From NCBI RefSeq assembly GCF_016745835.1, contig NZ_JAERVL010000001.1, forward strand, positions 124,001-188,000: 64,000 nt of DNA. The letters run 5' to 3'. A model generated the notes under the pieces. The model was not told the DNA's origin. It searched no databases and was given only the letters and a program-made list of their open reading frames with translations. The stretch's first letter is position 1; every line of letters starts with the position of its first letter. Both the position numbers and the translations under genes were made by a program. This DNA comes from Caldalkalibacillus salinus (GTDB lineage Bacteria; Bacillota; Bacilli; Caldalkalibacillales; JCM-10596). Below, one piece after another: positions 9,592 to 18,163 of this stretch.

Positions 9592-10479
9592 GTGGCGGCT
9601 TCGTTGCAGGTGTTTATGAAGGAACAGCAGCAAATGCTAGATGAGGCGCTAAAAGAAAGTGTAGAGCGGATTCAGGCGCCTGCAGACCTCGTCGATAGTA
9701 TGAAGTATTCCCTTTTAGCAGGGGGCAAGCGCATACGCCCTATTTTTCTCTTGGCCACTCTTAGTGTGTTAGGTGTAGATCTCAATAAGGGAAAAGAGGC
9801 CGCTTGTGCGGTTGAAATGATTCATACATATTCTTTAATTCATGATGACCTGCCCGCTATGGACGATGATGACTATCGACGTGGTCAGCTAACGAACCAC
9901 AAAGTCTATGGTGAAGGGATGGCTATTCTAGCTGGAGATGGGTTGCTGACCCATGCTTTTCACGTTTTGACCAATCCGAGTCACGATGTGAAACCCCACA
10001 TTATCGTAGATATGGTGAATGAATTATCACGGTACGCTGGGCCAGCAGGAATGGTGGGTGGACAAGTCGCTGATATCCAAGGAGAAGAGAAGTCGCTTAC
10101 GCCTGAAGAACTAAGATATATACACGAGCATAAAACGGCTGATTTAATCGTATGTGCCGTTCGACTCGGTGCAATACTGGCCGAGACCTCGCAGGAAAAA
10201 AGAGATGATTTGACGCAATTTGCTCGCCACATTGGTCTAGCCTTTCAAATTCAAGATGATATTCTAGATGAAGTAGGGGATGAAAAAAAACTGGGTAAAC
10301 AGGTAGGGAGCGACAGGGAGAATAAGAAGACGACATACGTCTCCTTATATGGCCTAGAACAGGCAAGGGCATTTGTTGCCTCACATATTAAACAAGCACA
10401 GGACTTACTCACACGTATTGAACCACAATCGGACATACTGTTTGAATTATCAGAGTTTATGGTCGCTCGTGAGTCTTAG
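9592..10479 (+). CDS. ispA: Polyprenyl (farnesyl) diphosphate synthase
   Basis: Condenses isopentenyl diphosphate with allylic diphosphates to make farnesyl diphosphate. The first aspartate-rich motif is DDLPAMDDDD at residues 85-94 followed by RRG, the second is QIQDDILDEVGD at about 221-232. GGKRIRP at 44-50 binds diphosphate. The start is GTG immediately after the xseB stop, with GGAGG 8 bp upstream. Length 295 residues is normal. dxs lies 1.6 kb downstream beyond the OLE RNA and oapA, so isoprenoid genes flank that element. No terminator is visible after ispA. Confidence 0.95.
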   Translation: MAASLQVFMKEQQQMLDEALKESVERIQAPADLVDSMKYSLLAGGKRIRPIFLLATLSVLGVDLNKGKEAACAVEMIHTYSLIHDDLPAMDDDDYRRGQLTNHKVYGEGMAILAGDGLLTHAFHVLTNPSHDVKPHIIVDMVNELSRYAGPAGMVGGQVADIQGEEKSLTPEELRYIHEHKTADLIVCAVRLGAILAETSQEKRDDLTQFARHIGLAFQIQDDILDEVGDEKKLGKQVGSDRENKKTTYVSLYGLEQARAFVASHIKQAQDLLTRIEPQSDILFELSEFMVARES

Positions 10480-10565
10480 ATCATCTGTCCCGTCGTGTTA
10501 ACACCATCTAAGCCCAGGCGCGCGGCAGCCCACTAGCTCTGCCATCACCCTTCCATATCTATACA

Positions 10566-10594
10566 TTGAGAAGAGCCTAGCTGTATGCTATAAT
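10566..10594 (+). promoter_or_regulatory. Sigma-A type promoter for the OLE RNA/oapA region
   Basis: TTGAGA (10566-10571), exactly 17 bp, then a perfect TATAAT (10589-10594). Predicted transcription start is near 10601. A palindrome ATGAGTA-CA-TACTCAT (10595-10610) sits directly over the start and could be an operator. The promoter lies between ispA and the OLE RNA core at 10673. Confidence 0.72.
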
Positions 10595-10613
10595 ATGAGT
10601 ACATACTCATTGC

Positions 10614-10643
10614 TATATGCATGCCCGTTTTAGCATGTATATA
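10614..10643 (+). other. Leader hairpin between promoter and OLE RNA core
   Basis: TATATGCATGC (10614-10624) can pair with GCATGTATATA (10633-10643) across an 8-base loop, 11 pairs with one G-U. It is in the predicted transcript just upstream of the OLE closing stem and is not followed by a U-run, so it is not a terminator. Confidence 0.5.
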
Positions 10644-10672
10644 TGTTTTATATCATAGGGATTGTTATATCC

Positions 10673-11287
10673 TAAGTATTGGGTGGTGCAGTATTCTAGT
10701 CAGCCCACTTATTCCGAAGACGGGCCTAAAAATCCGTTGAAGGGCACATCGATGAAGTTCCTGGTGTAGGCTTCTAACGCCCAGTTGGGGGTCTATGCTG
10801 GGAGTTAAGGTTGTAGGGCGATCCACAAAGGCATGTGGGCGTTGACCCTGCTTCCGCGGAGGCCCAAGATTGTGCTTGCGTGTCCGCGCGCATTCAGGTA
10901 CGACTTGGGGTATGAACCTGTAAGGTGGGAACTAAGACTTCCTGCTTGCAGCGTAGCCTGCCTTGAGTGGTCCGGAGGGGATAATAGGATAAGGATAACG
11001 ATACTATCTGGCCAATAGTCTGTTATTCTTCTATTTGAAATCCGTCCTGCAAAAGAGGCTAAGGATAAGTTAAGGGTTGTTGAGGAAAACTCCTAGACTG
11101 TTCTCCACGACATTTTATGGGGATTATAGTACGGGCTAAGTGGCAATCTAGTCCAACGACTGGTGACAGCGTTGAGGCAGACTTAAAGGGAAACCGCCTG
11201 ATCGGCAACGTTTGGGTGTCTACCTGGGAAAACCTACTAGACCTAAGCCGTAATTTTTACCTATAAAGTGACCACCCAATGCACTTA
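10673..11287 (+). ncRNA. ole: OLE RNA (ornate, large, extremophilic)
   Basis: A structured noncoding RNA of about 610 nt known from extremophilic and anaerobic Bacillota, where it forms a membrane-associated ribonucleoprotein with OapA and other proteins and is linked to tolerance of alcohol, cold and magnesium stress in B. halodurans. Seen here: no plausible gene in a 1-kb gap, a more G/C-rich core than its flanks, and end-to-end closure by a perfect 10-bp pairing, ATTGGGTGGT (10678-10687) with ACCACCCAAT (11271-11280), extended by TAAGT (10673-10677) with ACTTA (11283-11287) across a GC bulge. The oapA gene lies directly downstream, and ispA and dxs flank the pair, which is the known OLE neighbourhood. 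Assignment is from length, closure and context; I could not run the covariance model. Confidence 0.88.
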
Positions 11288-11344
11288 CACATATAGCTTT
11301 ACACATTTTGTAGGACGCATACATGATATTTGAAAAGCACAAAC

Positions 11345-11388
11345 ACAAATAGTTCTCATAACGTGATAAGTACAAATAGTCCTCTTAA
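11345..11388 (+). repeat. Pair of 17-bp direct repeats between OLE RNA and oapA
   Basis: ACAAATAGTTCTCATAA (11345-11361) and ACAAATAGTCCTCTTAA (11372-11388), 15 of 17 identical, 27 bp apart. They lie in the AT-rich spacer between the OLE 3' end and the oapA ribosome binding site. Function unknown. Confidence 0.55.
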
Positions 11389-11465
11389 GTTTATATAAGT
11401 CATACGTTTAAATATGATGTTCGGTCATGTAAACATGCAATGCAATCGGAGGCCACCTTGATCAA

Positions 11466-12074
11466 ATGAAATTCTCAATAAAGCATACCATTCGCTGGAG
11501 CAGTGCAATTGCCGTTATCACACTCGTGTTAGCGGCAATTTTCTCAATATTATCTTCCTTTATTCTGTCGGGCGTGACAGTTGCCACTGGCATGTTAGTC
11601 GTTTTTATCATCGTATGGATCGGTGTCGTTTTCGATACGATCGGACTAGCAGCTGCAGCAGCAGACGAGATTCCCTTCCACTCGATGGCCTCAGAAAAGG
11701 TGATTGGGGCCAAACAAGCCATCTCTATATGTCGTAATGCAGATCGCTTTTCTAGTTTTTGTAACGATGTGATTGGCGACATTAGTGGCATTGTCAGTGG
11801 AACAGCTAGCACCATCGTTGTCCTTGAATTAGTGGCCGAACTAGGATATGCACAGCATGCCACACTGCAAACTTTCGTCGCTGTTTTATTTACGAGTGTG
11901 GTCGCTGCGATGACCGTTGGTGGTAAGGCGTTCGGTAAGACCGTTGCGATCAATTATTCAACCCATATTATTCTCTTTGTGGGGAAGGTTTTCTACCACT
12001 TGGACCAGAAATTTCATATAAAAATTTTCAATGGTAAACCTAAGAAAAATAAGAAGAAAAATCACGATAAATGA
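11466..12074 (+). CDS. oapA: OLE-associated membrane protein OapA
   Basis: A 202-residue integral membrane protein with hydrophobic segments at about residues 11-34, 37-60, 106-127 and 133-155 and a further one near 165-177, and a strongly basic tail (KPKKNKKKN, about 191-199). A conserved-looking charged loop, RNADRFSSFCNDVIGD, is at about 90-105 between the second and third segments. Position just after the OLE RNA and before dxs, plus size and membrane topology, fit OapA, the protein that binds OLE RNA at the membrane. The ATG at 11466 has GGAGG 13 bp upstream, rather far. The basic tail may help RNA contact (inference). Confidence 0.88.
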   Translation: MKFSIKHTIRWSSAIAVITLVLAAIFSILSSFILSGVTVATGMLVVFIIVWIGVVFDTIGLAAAAADEIPFHSMASEKVIGAKQAISICRNADRFSSFCNDVIGDISGIVSGTASTIVVLELVAELGYAQHATLQTFVAVLFTSVVAAMTVGGKAFGKTVAINYSTHIILFVGKVFYHLDQKFHIKIFNGKPKKNKKKNHDK

Positions 12075-12106
12075 AAGCGTAAATGACAAGAGAAAGAAGG
12101 GTTACA

Positions 12107-13999
12107 ATGCGCCTTGAAGAGATTCAATCCCCGGAACAAATCAAACATTGCACAATAGAAGAGCTGGAAAAGCTAGCCGAGGAGATACGTCATTTCTTGA
12201 TCTCACAGTTATCCAAAACTGGCGGACATCTAGCCCCCAACCTAGGCATTGTCGAATTAACGTTGGTTTTACATCAGATGTATGATTCGCCAAAGGATAA
12301 ATTCATTTGGGATGTGGGCCATCAGGCGTATGTACATAAGATTTTAACGGGGCGTATGGGCATGTTTGACACCTTACGCAAATATAAAGGACTCTGTGGT
12401 TTCCCAAAGACGAGGGAAAGCGAGCATGATGTTTGGGAAACCGGGCACAGTAGTACATCTCTTTCTGCCGCAATGGGGATGGCGATTGCTAGAGACCTGA
12501 AGAAAGAGGATCACCATGTTGTCGCTGTCATCGGTGATGGTGCGCTCACGGGCGGTATGGCTTTAGAAGCGCTAAACCATATAGGGCATGAGCAAAAAGA
12601 TATGACCGTGGTCTTGAATGATAATGAGATGTCAATTTCCCCCAACGTAGGTGCCTTGCATAACCACCTTGGCAAGCTAAGAACGGCGAAGCAATACCGT
12701 TGGGTAAAAGAAGAGCTCGAATATCTGTTGCGACGCATTCCTGCTGTAGGGGGTAAGCTTGCGAGCACGGCAGAGCGAGTAAAGGATAGCTTAAAATATC
12801 TACTCGTTTCTGGTGTTTTGTTTGAGGAGCTAGGCTATACGTATCTAGGGCCAATCGATGGTCATAACATCGAAGAGTTGCTAACGTGCTTTAGTCAAGC
12901 CAAACGTACAAAAGGACCTGTCCTTTTACATGTGGTGACTAAAAAAGGGAAAGGGTACGCCCCTGCTGAAGCCGATTCCGATTCTTGGCATGGAGGTGGT
13001 CCATACAAGATAGAGTCAGGTGAATTCATTAAAGGCGTTGGAGGACCACCTGACTATAAGAAAGTTTTCGGACAAGCTATGATTGAATTAGCAGAAAAGA
13101 TACCGGAGGTTGTTGCGGTCACACCGGCGATGTCTTCAGGATCAGGTTTAAATCCTTTTGCTAAAGCTTACCCGGAACGTTTCTTTGACGTAGGGATAGC
13201 TGAACAGCACGCTACGACGATGAGCGCGGGTTTGGCCACACAGGGTATGAAACCGGTGACTGCGATTTATTCAACGTTTCTACAGCGGGGTTACGATCAA
13301 GTCGTCCATGATGTCACCAGACAAAATTTAAACGTTAAATTCGCCATTGACAGATCCGGTTTCGTTGGTGCAGATGGTGAAACGCATCAGGGTGTCTACG
13401 ATATTGCGTTTTTACGGCATTTACCGAATATGCGGATTATGATGGGGAAAGACGAAAATGAGTTTAGGAACTTATTATACACATCATTAATGATAGATGG
13501 TCCGACCGCTGTTAGGTTTCCTAGAGGGGCTGGCGTCGGCGTCGATATGGATGAGGACTTTCAGCAAATCCCTGTTGGCACGTGGGATATGATCAAGGAA
13601 GGTCATGAATGTGCCATACTGGCAGTAGGACCGATGGTTCAATTGGCTGAGAAAGCAGCGGAAGAGCTTATGAAGGATGGCATGAAGCCTTACGTGATTA
13701 ACTGTCGTTTCATTAAGCCATTAGATGAGAAAATGCTACTCGACTTCGTGCATAAAGGGATACATCTCATCACCGTGGAGGAACATGCGCTTGCTGGAGG
13801 ATTCGGTAGTGCTGTACTCGAATTCTTTAACGAACAGCAGGTCGAAGGTGTTTCAGTAAAACGAATGGGTGTACCGGACGTTTTTGTAGAGCATGGATCA
13901 GTCACTGATCAGAGAAAAGAAGTGGGTCTGACAGTCGAGAACATTGTTAAGCAGGTCCGTTCGGTATACCAAGAAGTGAGAAAAATACAAAGGGCGTAG
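12107..13999 (+). CDS. dxs: 1-deoxy-D-xylulose-5-phosphate synthase
   Basis: Thiamine-diphosphate enzyme joining pyruvate and glyceraldehyde 3-phosphate, first step of the non-mevalonate isoprenoid pathway. I use the ATG at 12107 (N-terminus MRLEEIQSP), which aligns with the family start and has AGAAGGG upstream; an in-frame ATG at 12083 would add 8 residues. Motifs: SGLF-equivalent GGHLAPNLG near residue 38, [16 protein letters not shown] (about 143-158) for the diphosphate cofactor, and [15 protein letters not shown] in the central domain with catalytic Glu. The C-terminal transketolase domain is intact. Product is about 630 residues. Confidence 0.95.
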   Translation: MRLEEIQSPEQIKHCTIEELEKLAEEIRHFLISQLSKTGGHLAPNLGIVELTLVLHQMYDSPKDKFIWDVGHQAYVHKILTGRMGMFDTLRKYKGLCGFPKTRESEHDVWETGHSSTSLSAAMGMAIARDLKKEDHHVVAVIGDGALTGGMALEALNHIGHEQKDMTVVLNDNEMSISPNVGALHNHLGKLRTAKQYRWVKEELEYLLRRIPAVGGKLASTAERVKDSLKYLLVSGVLFEELGYTYLGPIDGHNIEELLTCFSQAKRTKGPVLLHVVTKKGKGYAPAEADSDSWHGGGPYKIESGEFIKGVGGPPDYKKVFGQAMIELAEKIPEVVAVTPAMSSGSGLNPFAKAYPERFFDVGIAEQHATTMSAGLATQGMKPVTAIYSTFLQRGYDQVVHDVTRQNLNVKFAIDRSGFVGADGETHQGVYDIAFLRHLPNMRIMMGKDENEFRNLLYTSLMIDGPTAVRFPRGAGVGVDMDEDFQQIPVGTWDMIKEGHECAILAVGPMVQLAEKAAEELMKDGMKPYVINCRFIKPLDEKMLLDFVHKGIHLITVEEHALAGGFGSAVLEFFNEQQVEGVSVKRMGVPDVFVEHGSVTDQRKEVGLTVENIVKQVRSVYQEVRKIQRA

Positions 14000-14005
14000 T
14001 ATAGC

Positions 14006-14896
14006 GTGAAAGAGAGAATTGATACCTTACTCGTGCAACAAGGATATTTTGATAGTAGAGAAAAAGCCAAACGTGCCATCATGGCAGGTTTGGTTTTTTG
14101 TGCAAATGAAAGGGTCGATAAACCTGGGACAAAGGTCAAGGCTGATCTCCCCATTCAAGTTAAAGGAGCCGCGATTCCTTACGTGAGTCGGGGTGGATTA
14201 AAATTAGAAAAAGCGATAAACGATTTTGGGCTTAATCTCAATGACGCATGTGTCCTAGACATCGGGGCGTCCACCGGCGGTTTTACAGACTGCGCCTTAC
14301 AAAATGGTGCACGCCTCGTTTATGCTTTAGATGTGGGTTACGGTCAATTAGACTGGAAGCTTAGATCTGATGATCGAGTGGTTGTCATGGAACGGACCAA
14401 CTTTAGGTATGTGCAGCGAGAAGATTTTAAACAAGGTTTACCCAATTTCAGCAGTATTGATGTCTCCTTCATCTCCCTCCGTTTAATACTGCCCGTGCTG
14501 TACAACATCTTAGAGACAGAAGGTGAAGTGGTGGCCTTAGTTAAACCACAATTCGAAGCAGGCAGAGAGCAGGTTGGTAAGAAGGGGATTGTTAGGGAGG
14601 TTAAGGTACATGAACAGGTTGTTGAAAAAGTAAGTAAAATGGCTTTGTCCATAGGCTTCCATCTGAATGATGTCCATTATTCACCCATTACCGGAGGAGA
14701 GGGCAACATTGAATTCTTATTATACTTGCAAAAGCCTCAACACGATGAACAAGAAAAAAGTGATGTCATAGGATTAGATGAGGGAGAACTAACTCAACGT
14801 TTACCGCAAGACTGGGAGCTGTTAGAATTAGAGGAGGAGTGGTGTAAACGGATTCATACGGTGGTCCACGACGCTCACTTGCAATTTCAATCGTAA
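14006..14896 (+). CDS. yqxC: TlyA-family S4/FtsJ RNA methyltransferase (YqxC)
   Basis: Predicted 2'-O-methyltransferase of the TlyA/hemolysin A family acting on ribosomal RNA. An S4 RNA-binding domain (about residues 3-60) is followed by an FtsJ-type Rossmann fold with SRGGLKLEKA (about 58-67), the SAM loop DIGASTGGFTDCAL (about 84-97) and the catalytic-region sequence LVKPQFEAGRE. GTG start six bases after the dxs stop. The 296 residues exceed the usual about 270 through a C-terminal extension rich in Glu/Leu (after about residue 245). Confidence 0.9.
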   Translation: MKERIDTLLVQQGYFDSREKAKRAIMAGLVFCANERVDKPGTKVKADLPIQVKGAAIPYVSRGGLKLEKAINDFGLNLNDACVLDIGASTGGFTDCALQNGARLVYALDVGYGQLDWKLRSDDRVVVMERTNFRYVQREDFKQGLPNFSSIDVSFISLRLILPVLYNILETEGEVVALVKPQFEAGREQVGKKGIVREVKVHEQVVEKVSKMALSIGFHLNDVHYSPITGGEGNIEFLLYLQKPQHDEQEKSDVIGLDEGELTQRLPQDWELLELEEEWCKRIHTVVHDAHLQFQS

Positions 14897-14963
14897 ACAG
14901 ACAAAATAAGGATAATAAGACAATTGAAAAAGTGAACATATTCAGGGTGAGGAGACATGTGGC

Positions 14964-15827
14964 ATGAAACCATTGCAAATTGGGCTAGCCATAAACAGGG
15001 GGAAACCAAAGGCGTTAATCGTAGCCAGGGAATTGATTCCTATACTTGAGGAAAAAGGCATTCAAGTATGGGTTGAACCAAGAGTTGCCAATCAGATTGG
15101 GCGCGAAGAACTCTCACTTCCTTATCATGATTTTCCAAAACGGGTGGACATGTTATTCGTGTTTGGTGGAGACGGGAGTATTTTGGGCATCGCTCGTGAT
15201 TTTGCACCATATGACATCCCTATTTTAGGGGTCAATTTAGGACATTTAGGGTTTCTATCAGAGGCGGAACCAGATGATTTGCCCGTGCTTATCGACCAAT
15301 TACTTACGAGAGATCTACAAAGGGAACAACGCATGATGCTCGAGGCCGAGCTATACCGTGACGGTAAGCGAGTGGACACTTGGACAGCTCTGAATGACAT
15401 AGGGATCGCCAAAGGCTCCTATAGTCGGATGATTACATGTAAAGTCTATTTGAATGACCAACAGCTGAACACGTTTTTTGGAGATGGTCTTGTGATATCC
15501 AGTCCAACAGGCTCAACCGCTTATTCCATGTCTGCAGGTGGTCCGATTTTAGCACCCAACATGAATGCGATTTTATTAACACCCGTTTGTCCTCATAGCT
15601 TAACGGCACGACCGATCATCTTGTCATCAGATGAAGAAATTACCATTGAAGTCAGTGCCACGCACCAAGAAATTGGTATGTCCGTTGATGGTCAAATAGG
15701 GGTTCAGTTAGACATTTTTGACCAAATTAAGATTAAACGTTCGCCTTATACGACGACACTGTTAAAGTGGAAAGATCGAACGTTTTTTGATGTCATAAGA
15801 AGTAAGTTTCATCAAGGTATAGATTAG
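14964..15827 (+). CDS. nadK: NAD kinase
   Basis: Phosphorylates NAD to NADP. The GGDGSILG motif (about residues 68-75, catalytic Asp), NLGHLGFLSE (about 90-99) and PTGSTAYSMSAGGP (about 178-191) are all present. The ATG at 14964 has GGTGAGGAG upstream; an overlapping ATG at 14957 is in another frame. Length 287 residues is typical of Bacillus NAD kinases. It lies in the conserved dxs-tlyA-nadK-argR-recN order. Confidence 0.95.
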   Translation: MKPLQIGLAINRGKPKALIVARELIPILEEKGIQVWVEPRVANQIGREELSLPYHDFPKRVDMLFVFGGDGSILGIARDFAPYDIPILGVNLGHLGFLSEAEPDDLPVLIDQLLTRDLQREQRMMLEAELYRDGKRVDTWTALNDIGIAKGSYSRMITCKVYLNDQQLNTFFGDGLVISSPTGSTAYSMSAGGPILAPNMNAILLTPVCPHSLTARPIILSSDEEITIEVSATHQEIGMSVDGQIGVQLDIFDQIKIKRSPYTTTLLKWKDRTFFDVIRSKFHQGID

Positions 15828-15842
15828 GAAAGAGGTAAAAGA

Positions 15843-16292
15843 ATGAATAAGTCACAGCGTCATATTCGCATACGTGAGATTATTGCCAAAAACGATATTG
15901 AGACGCAGGACGATCTTGTGGACCAGCTACGTGCCGCTGGCTTTAATGTGACTCAGGCGACCGTATCTCGTGATATTAAAGAGTTAAGCCTGATCAAAGT
16001 CCCTCTCATGAATGGGAGGTATAAGTACTCCTTACCTGCAGATCAGAGATACAACCCGTTGCAGAAATTATCTCGTGTTCTAGTGGATAGCTTTGTCAGT
16101 GTTGATCACACGGAAAATTTAATCGTCATCAAAACATTACCGGGTAACGCTAACACTGTGGGTGTATTAATTGATCACTTAGATTGGGACGACATCATGG
16201 GTAATATTAGTGGAGACGATACCATTCTGATTATTTGTAAGGATAAAAACGATACACAGAAAATCGTTCAGCGTTTCTTAGACTTACTATAA
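15843..16292 (+). CDS. argR: Arginine repressor/activator ArgR (AhrC)
   Basis: Hexameric arginine-responsive DNA-binding protein controlling arginine synthesis and breakdown. The N-terminal winged helix (about residues 1-70) shows [17 protein letters not shown], and the C-terminal arginine-binding domain contains [17 protein letters not shown] and [10 protein letters not shown]. At 149 residues it matches AhrC of B. subtilis. AGAGG lies 8 bp before the ATG. recN follows 22 bp downstream. Confidence 0.95.
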   Translation: MNKSQRHIRIREIIAKNDIETQDDLVDQLRAAGFNVTQATVSRDIKELSLIKVPLMNGRYKYSLPADQRYNPLQKLSRVLVDSFVSVDHTENLIVIKTLPGNANTVGVLIDHLDWDDIMGNISGDDTILIICKDKNDTQKIVQRFLDLL

Positions 16293-16314
16293 GAAGCGAT
16301 AAGGGTGTGGAGAA

Positions 16315-18057
16315 ATGCTTGTTGAAATTTCGATTAGAAACTTTGCCATTATTTCGTCAGTCACGGTCTCCTTTAGAGAGGGACTACACGTCTTAACAGG
16401 TGAAACTGGAGCGGGAAAATCCATTATTTTAGATGCTGTTTCCATGTTGATAGGCGGAAGGGGATCCACCGAATACGTTCGTCATGGTGCCAACAAAGCT
16501 GAGATTGAAGGATTATTTGAGTTACCTCAAAATCATCCAGTTAACCCGTTATTAGAAGATATGGGGATTGATTTACAAGACGATGATTCACTGGTCCTAA
16601 GGCGGGATATCAGCGCCCAAGGTAAAAGTGTATGTCGTATTAATGGCAAGCTCGTAACGTTAGCCATTTTAAGAGAGATCGGGCAACTGCTCGTGGATAT
16701 ACATAGTCAAAATCAACATCATCAGCTCCTACATGAAGAACGTTATCTAGAGGTCATCGACGGGTATGGTAAAGATGAAATCGCCAAGCATAAACGGGAA
16801 TACCGTACCCTTTATCAGGAATATAAAGACGTTAGTCACCAGGTCAAACGTTTATTAGAGAATGAGCGACAAACAGCCCAGCGTTTAGATTTACTACGCT
16901 TTCAATTAGATGAAATTGCAGCAGCAAGATTAGAGCCAGAAGAAGATGAACATTTACAACAAGAGAAGCAAAAACACGCTCACTCACAGAAGATATTTAA
17001 CGGTGTTTCGGAGTCTTACGAAGTCCTGCAATCTGATGGCGGCACGATTGATTCTCTCGGGCTTGTGATGAGTCGCTTACAGGACATTGCCGCTTATGAT
17101 AGCAGTATACAACCTTTGTCTAAAATTGTGGAAGACGTATATTACCAACTTGAAGAAGTGATTCTTCAGCTCGGTCGTTACCGAGATGATTTTTCCTTTC
17201 ATCCGGATCAATTAAATGAGATCGAAAATCGTCTCGTTGAAATCGATAAGTTAAGAAAAAAGTATGGCTCAAACGTTCTAGAAATATTAGAATACGCAGC
17301 GCAAGTCGAGGATGAGTTAGACACTTTGGAACACAAAGAAGAACGAATGGATGAACTTTATACCCGTAAAGCACAGCTAGCGATGGACTTGAGTGTTGAA
17401 GCGCAACATTTAACAACCATAAGATCAAGAATATGTCAGCGATTAGAAAAGGAGATACAACAAGAATTGAAGGGCTTACACATGGATCGGTCCCTTGTTG
17501 AAATTGAATTAATACCAGCCCAGACCGGTGAGCAAGTGGAACACGATGGCATTACAAGATATCTGCGTCAAGACGGCTGGGATGATGTCCAGATTCGAAT
17601 TGCTACAAATCCGGGAGAACCCCCTAAACCTCTCTCAAAAATCGCTTCAGGTGGCGAAATGTCAAGGTTAATGTTGGCATTAAAAACGGTATTAGCAAAA
17701 AGTGAACCAGTCACAACACTCATATTCGATGAGGTGGATACGGGTGTCAGTGGTCGAGTAGCTCAAGCGATGGCTGAGCGATTGTACCAAATTTCATTGG
17801 ATAAACAAGTATTAAGCATCACGCATCATGCACAGGTCGCTGCAATGGCAGATCAGCACTATCGCATAGAGAAACACCAAACGAAAAATAACACGCGCAC
17901 AACCGTGTTACCTCTCCATACAAACGAACGCGCTGAAGAGCTCGCCAAGATTAACAGCGGTGTTGAAGTCACTGACGTGTCTTTACAGCACGCCAATGAG
18001 TTACTACAAAAAGCCACTGACATTCAAGCGGAAATTAAGGAGAAGCTATCCAATTAA
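16315..18057 (+). CDS. recN: DNA repair protein RecN
   Basis: SMC-like ATPase acting early in double-strand break repair. Walker A is GETGAGKS at about residues 28-35; the ABC signature ASGGEMSRLMLALK is at about 443-456 and Walker B TLIFDEVDTGVSG at about 467-479. Coiled-coil regions flank a central segment (about 160-370). At 580 residues it is full length. The stop codon lies in the loop of its own terminator hairpin. The position between argR and spoIVB matches B. subtilis. Confidence 0.96.
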   Translation: MLVEISIRNFAIISSVTVSFREGLHVLTGETGAGKSIILDAVSMLIGGRGSTEYVRHGANKAEIEGLFELPQNHPVNPLLEDMGIDLQDDDSLVLRRDISAQGKSVCRINGKLVTLAILREIGQLLVDIHSQNQHHQLLHEERYLEVIDGYGKDEIAKHKREYRTLYQEYKDVSHQVKRLLENERQTAQRLDLLRFQLDEIAAARLEPEEDEHLQQEKQKHAHSQKIFNGVSESYEVLQSDGGTIDSLGLVMSRLQDIAAYDSSIQPLSKIVEDVYYQLEEVILQLGRYRDDFSFHPDQLNEIENRLVEIDKLRKKYGSNVLEILEYAAQVEDELDTLEHKEERMDELYTRKAQLAMDLSVEAQHLTTIRSRICQRLEKEIQQELKGLHMDRSLVEIELIPAQTGEQVEHDGITRYLRQDGWDDVQIRIATNPGEPPKPLSKIASGGEMSRLMLALKTVLAKSEPVTTLIFDEVDTGVSGRVAQAMAERLYQISLDKQVLSITHHAQVAAMADQHYRIEKHQTKNNTRTTVLPLHTNERAEELAKINSGVEVTDVSLQHANELLQKATDIQAEIKEKLSN

Positions 18058-18070
18058 GGATAGCTTTTTT
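18043..18070 (+). terminator. Rho-independent terminator overlapping the recN stop
   Basis: Perfect stem AAGCTATCC (18043-18051) / GGATAGCTT (18058-18066) with a 6-base loop that contains the recN TAA, then a T-run to 18070. Confidence 0.9.
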
Positions 18071-18163
18071 GTTTAGCCTTAGTTATATTTGTTGGGTTAC
18101 AAGGCAACATTATAGATACAGTCAAAAGGAGCTGTAGGTAGGGAAGTAGGAGTGTGATGATCG

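Noticed and set aside
10833-11018. 61-residue open frame inside the 1-kb gap
   Set aside because: No ribosome binding site, odd composition and fully inside the OLE RNA fold.
11462-11953. 163-residue open frame antisense to oapA
   Set aside because: Shadow of oapA on the other strand; Thr/Ala-rich and without a start signal.
18087-18114. Possible sigma-G promoter before spoIVB
   Set aside because: A CATTATA -10-like element is present but no -35 at acceptable spacing.
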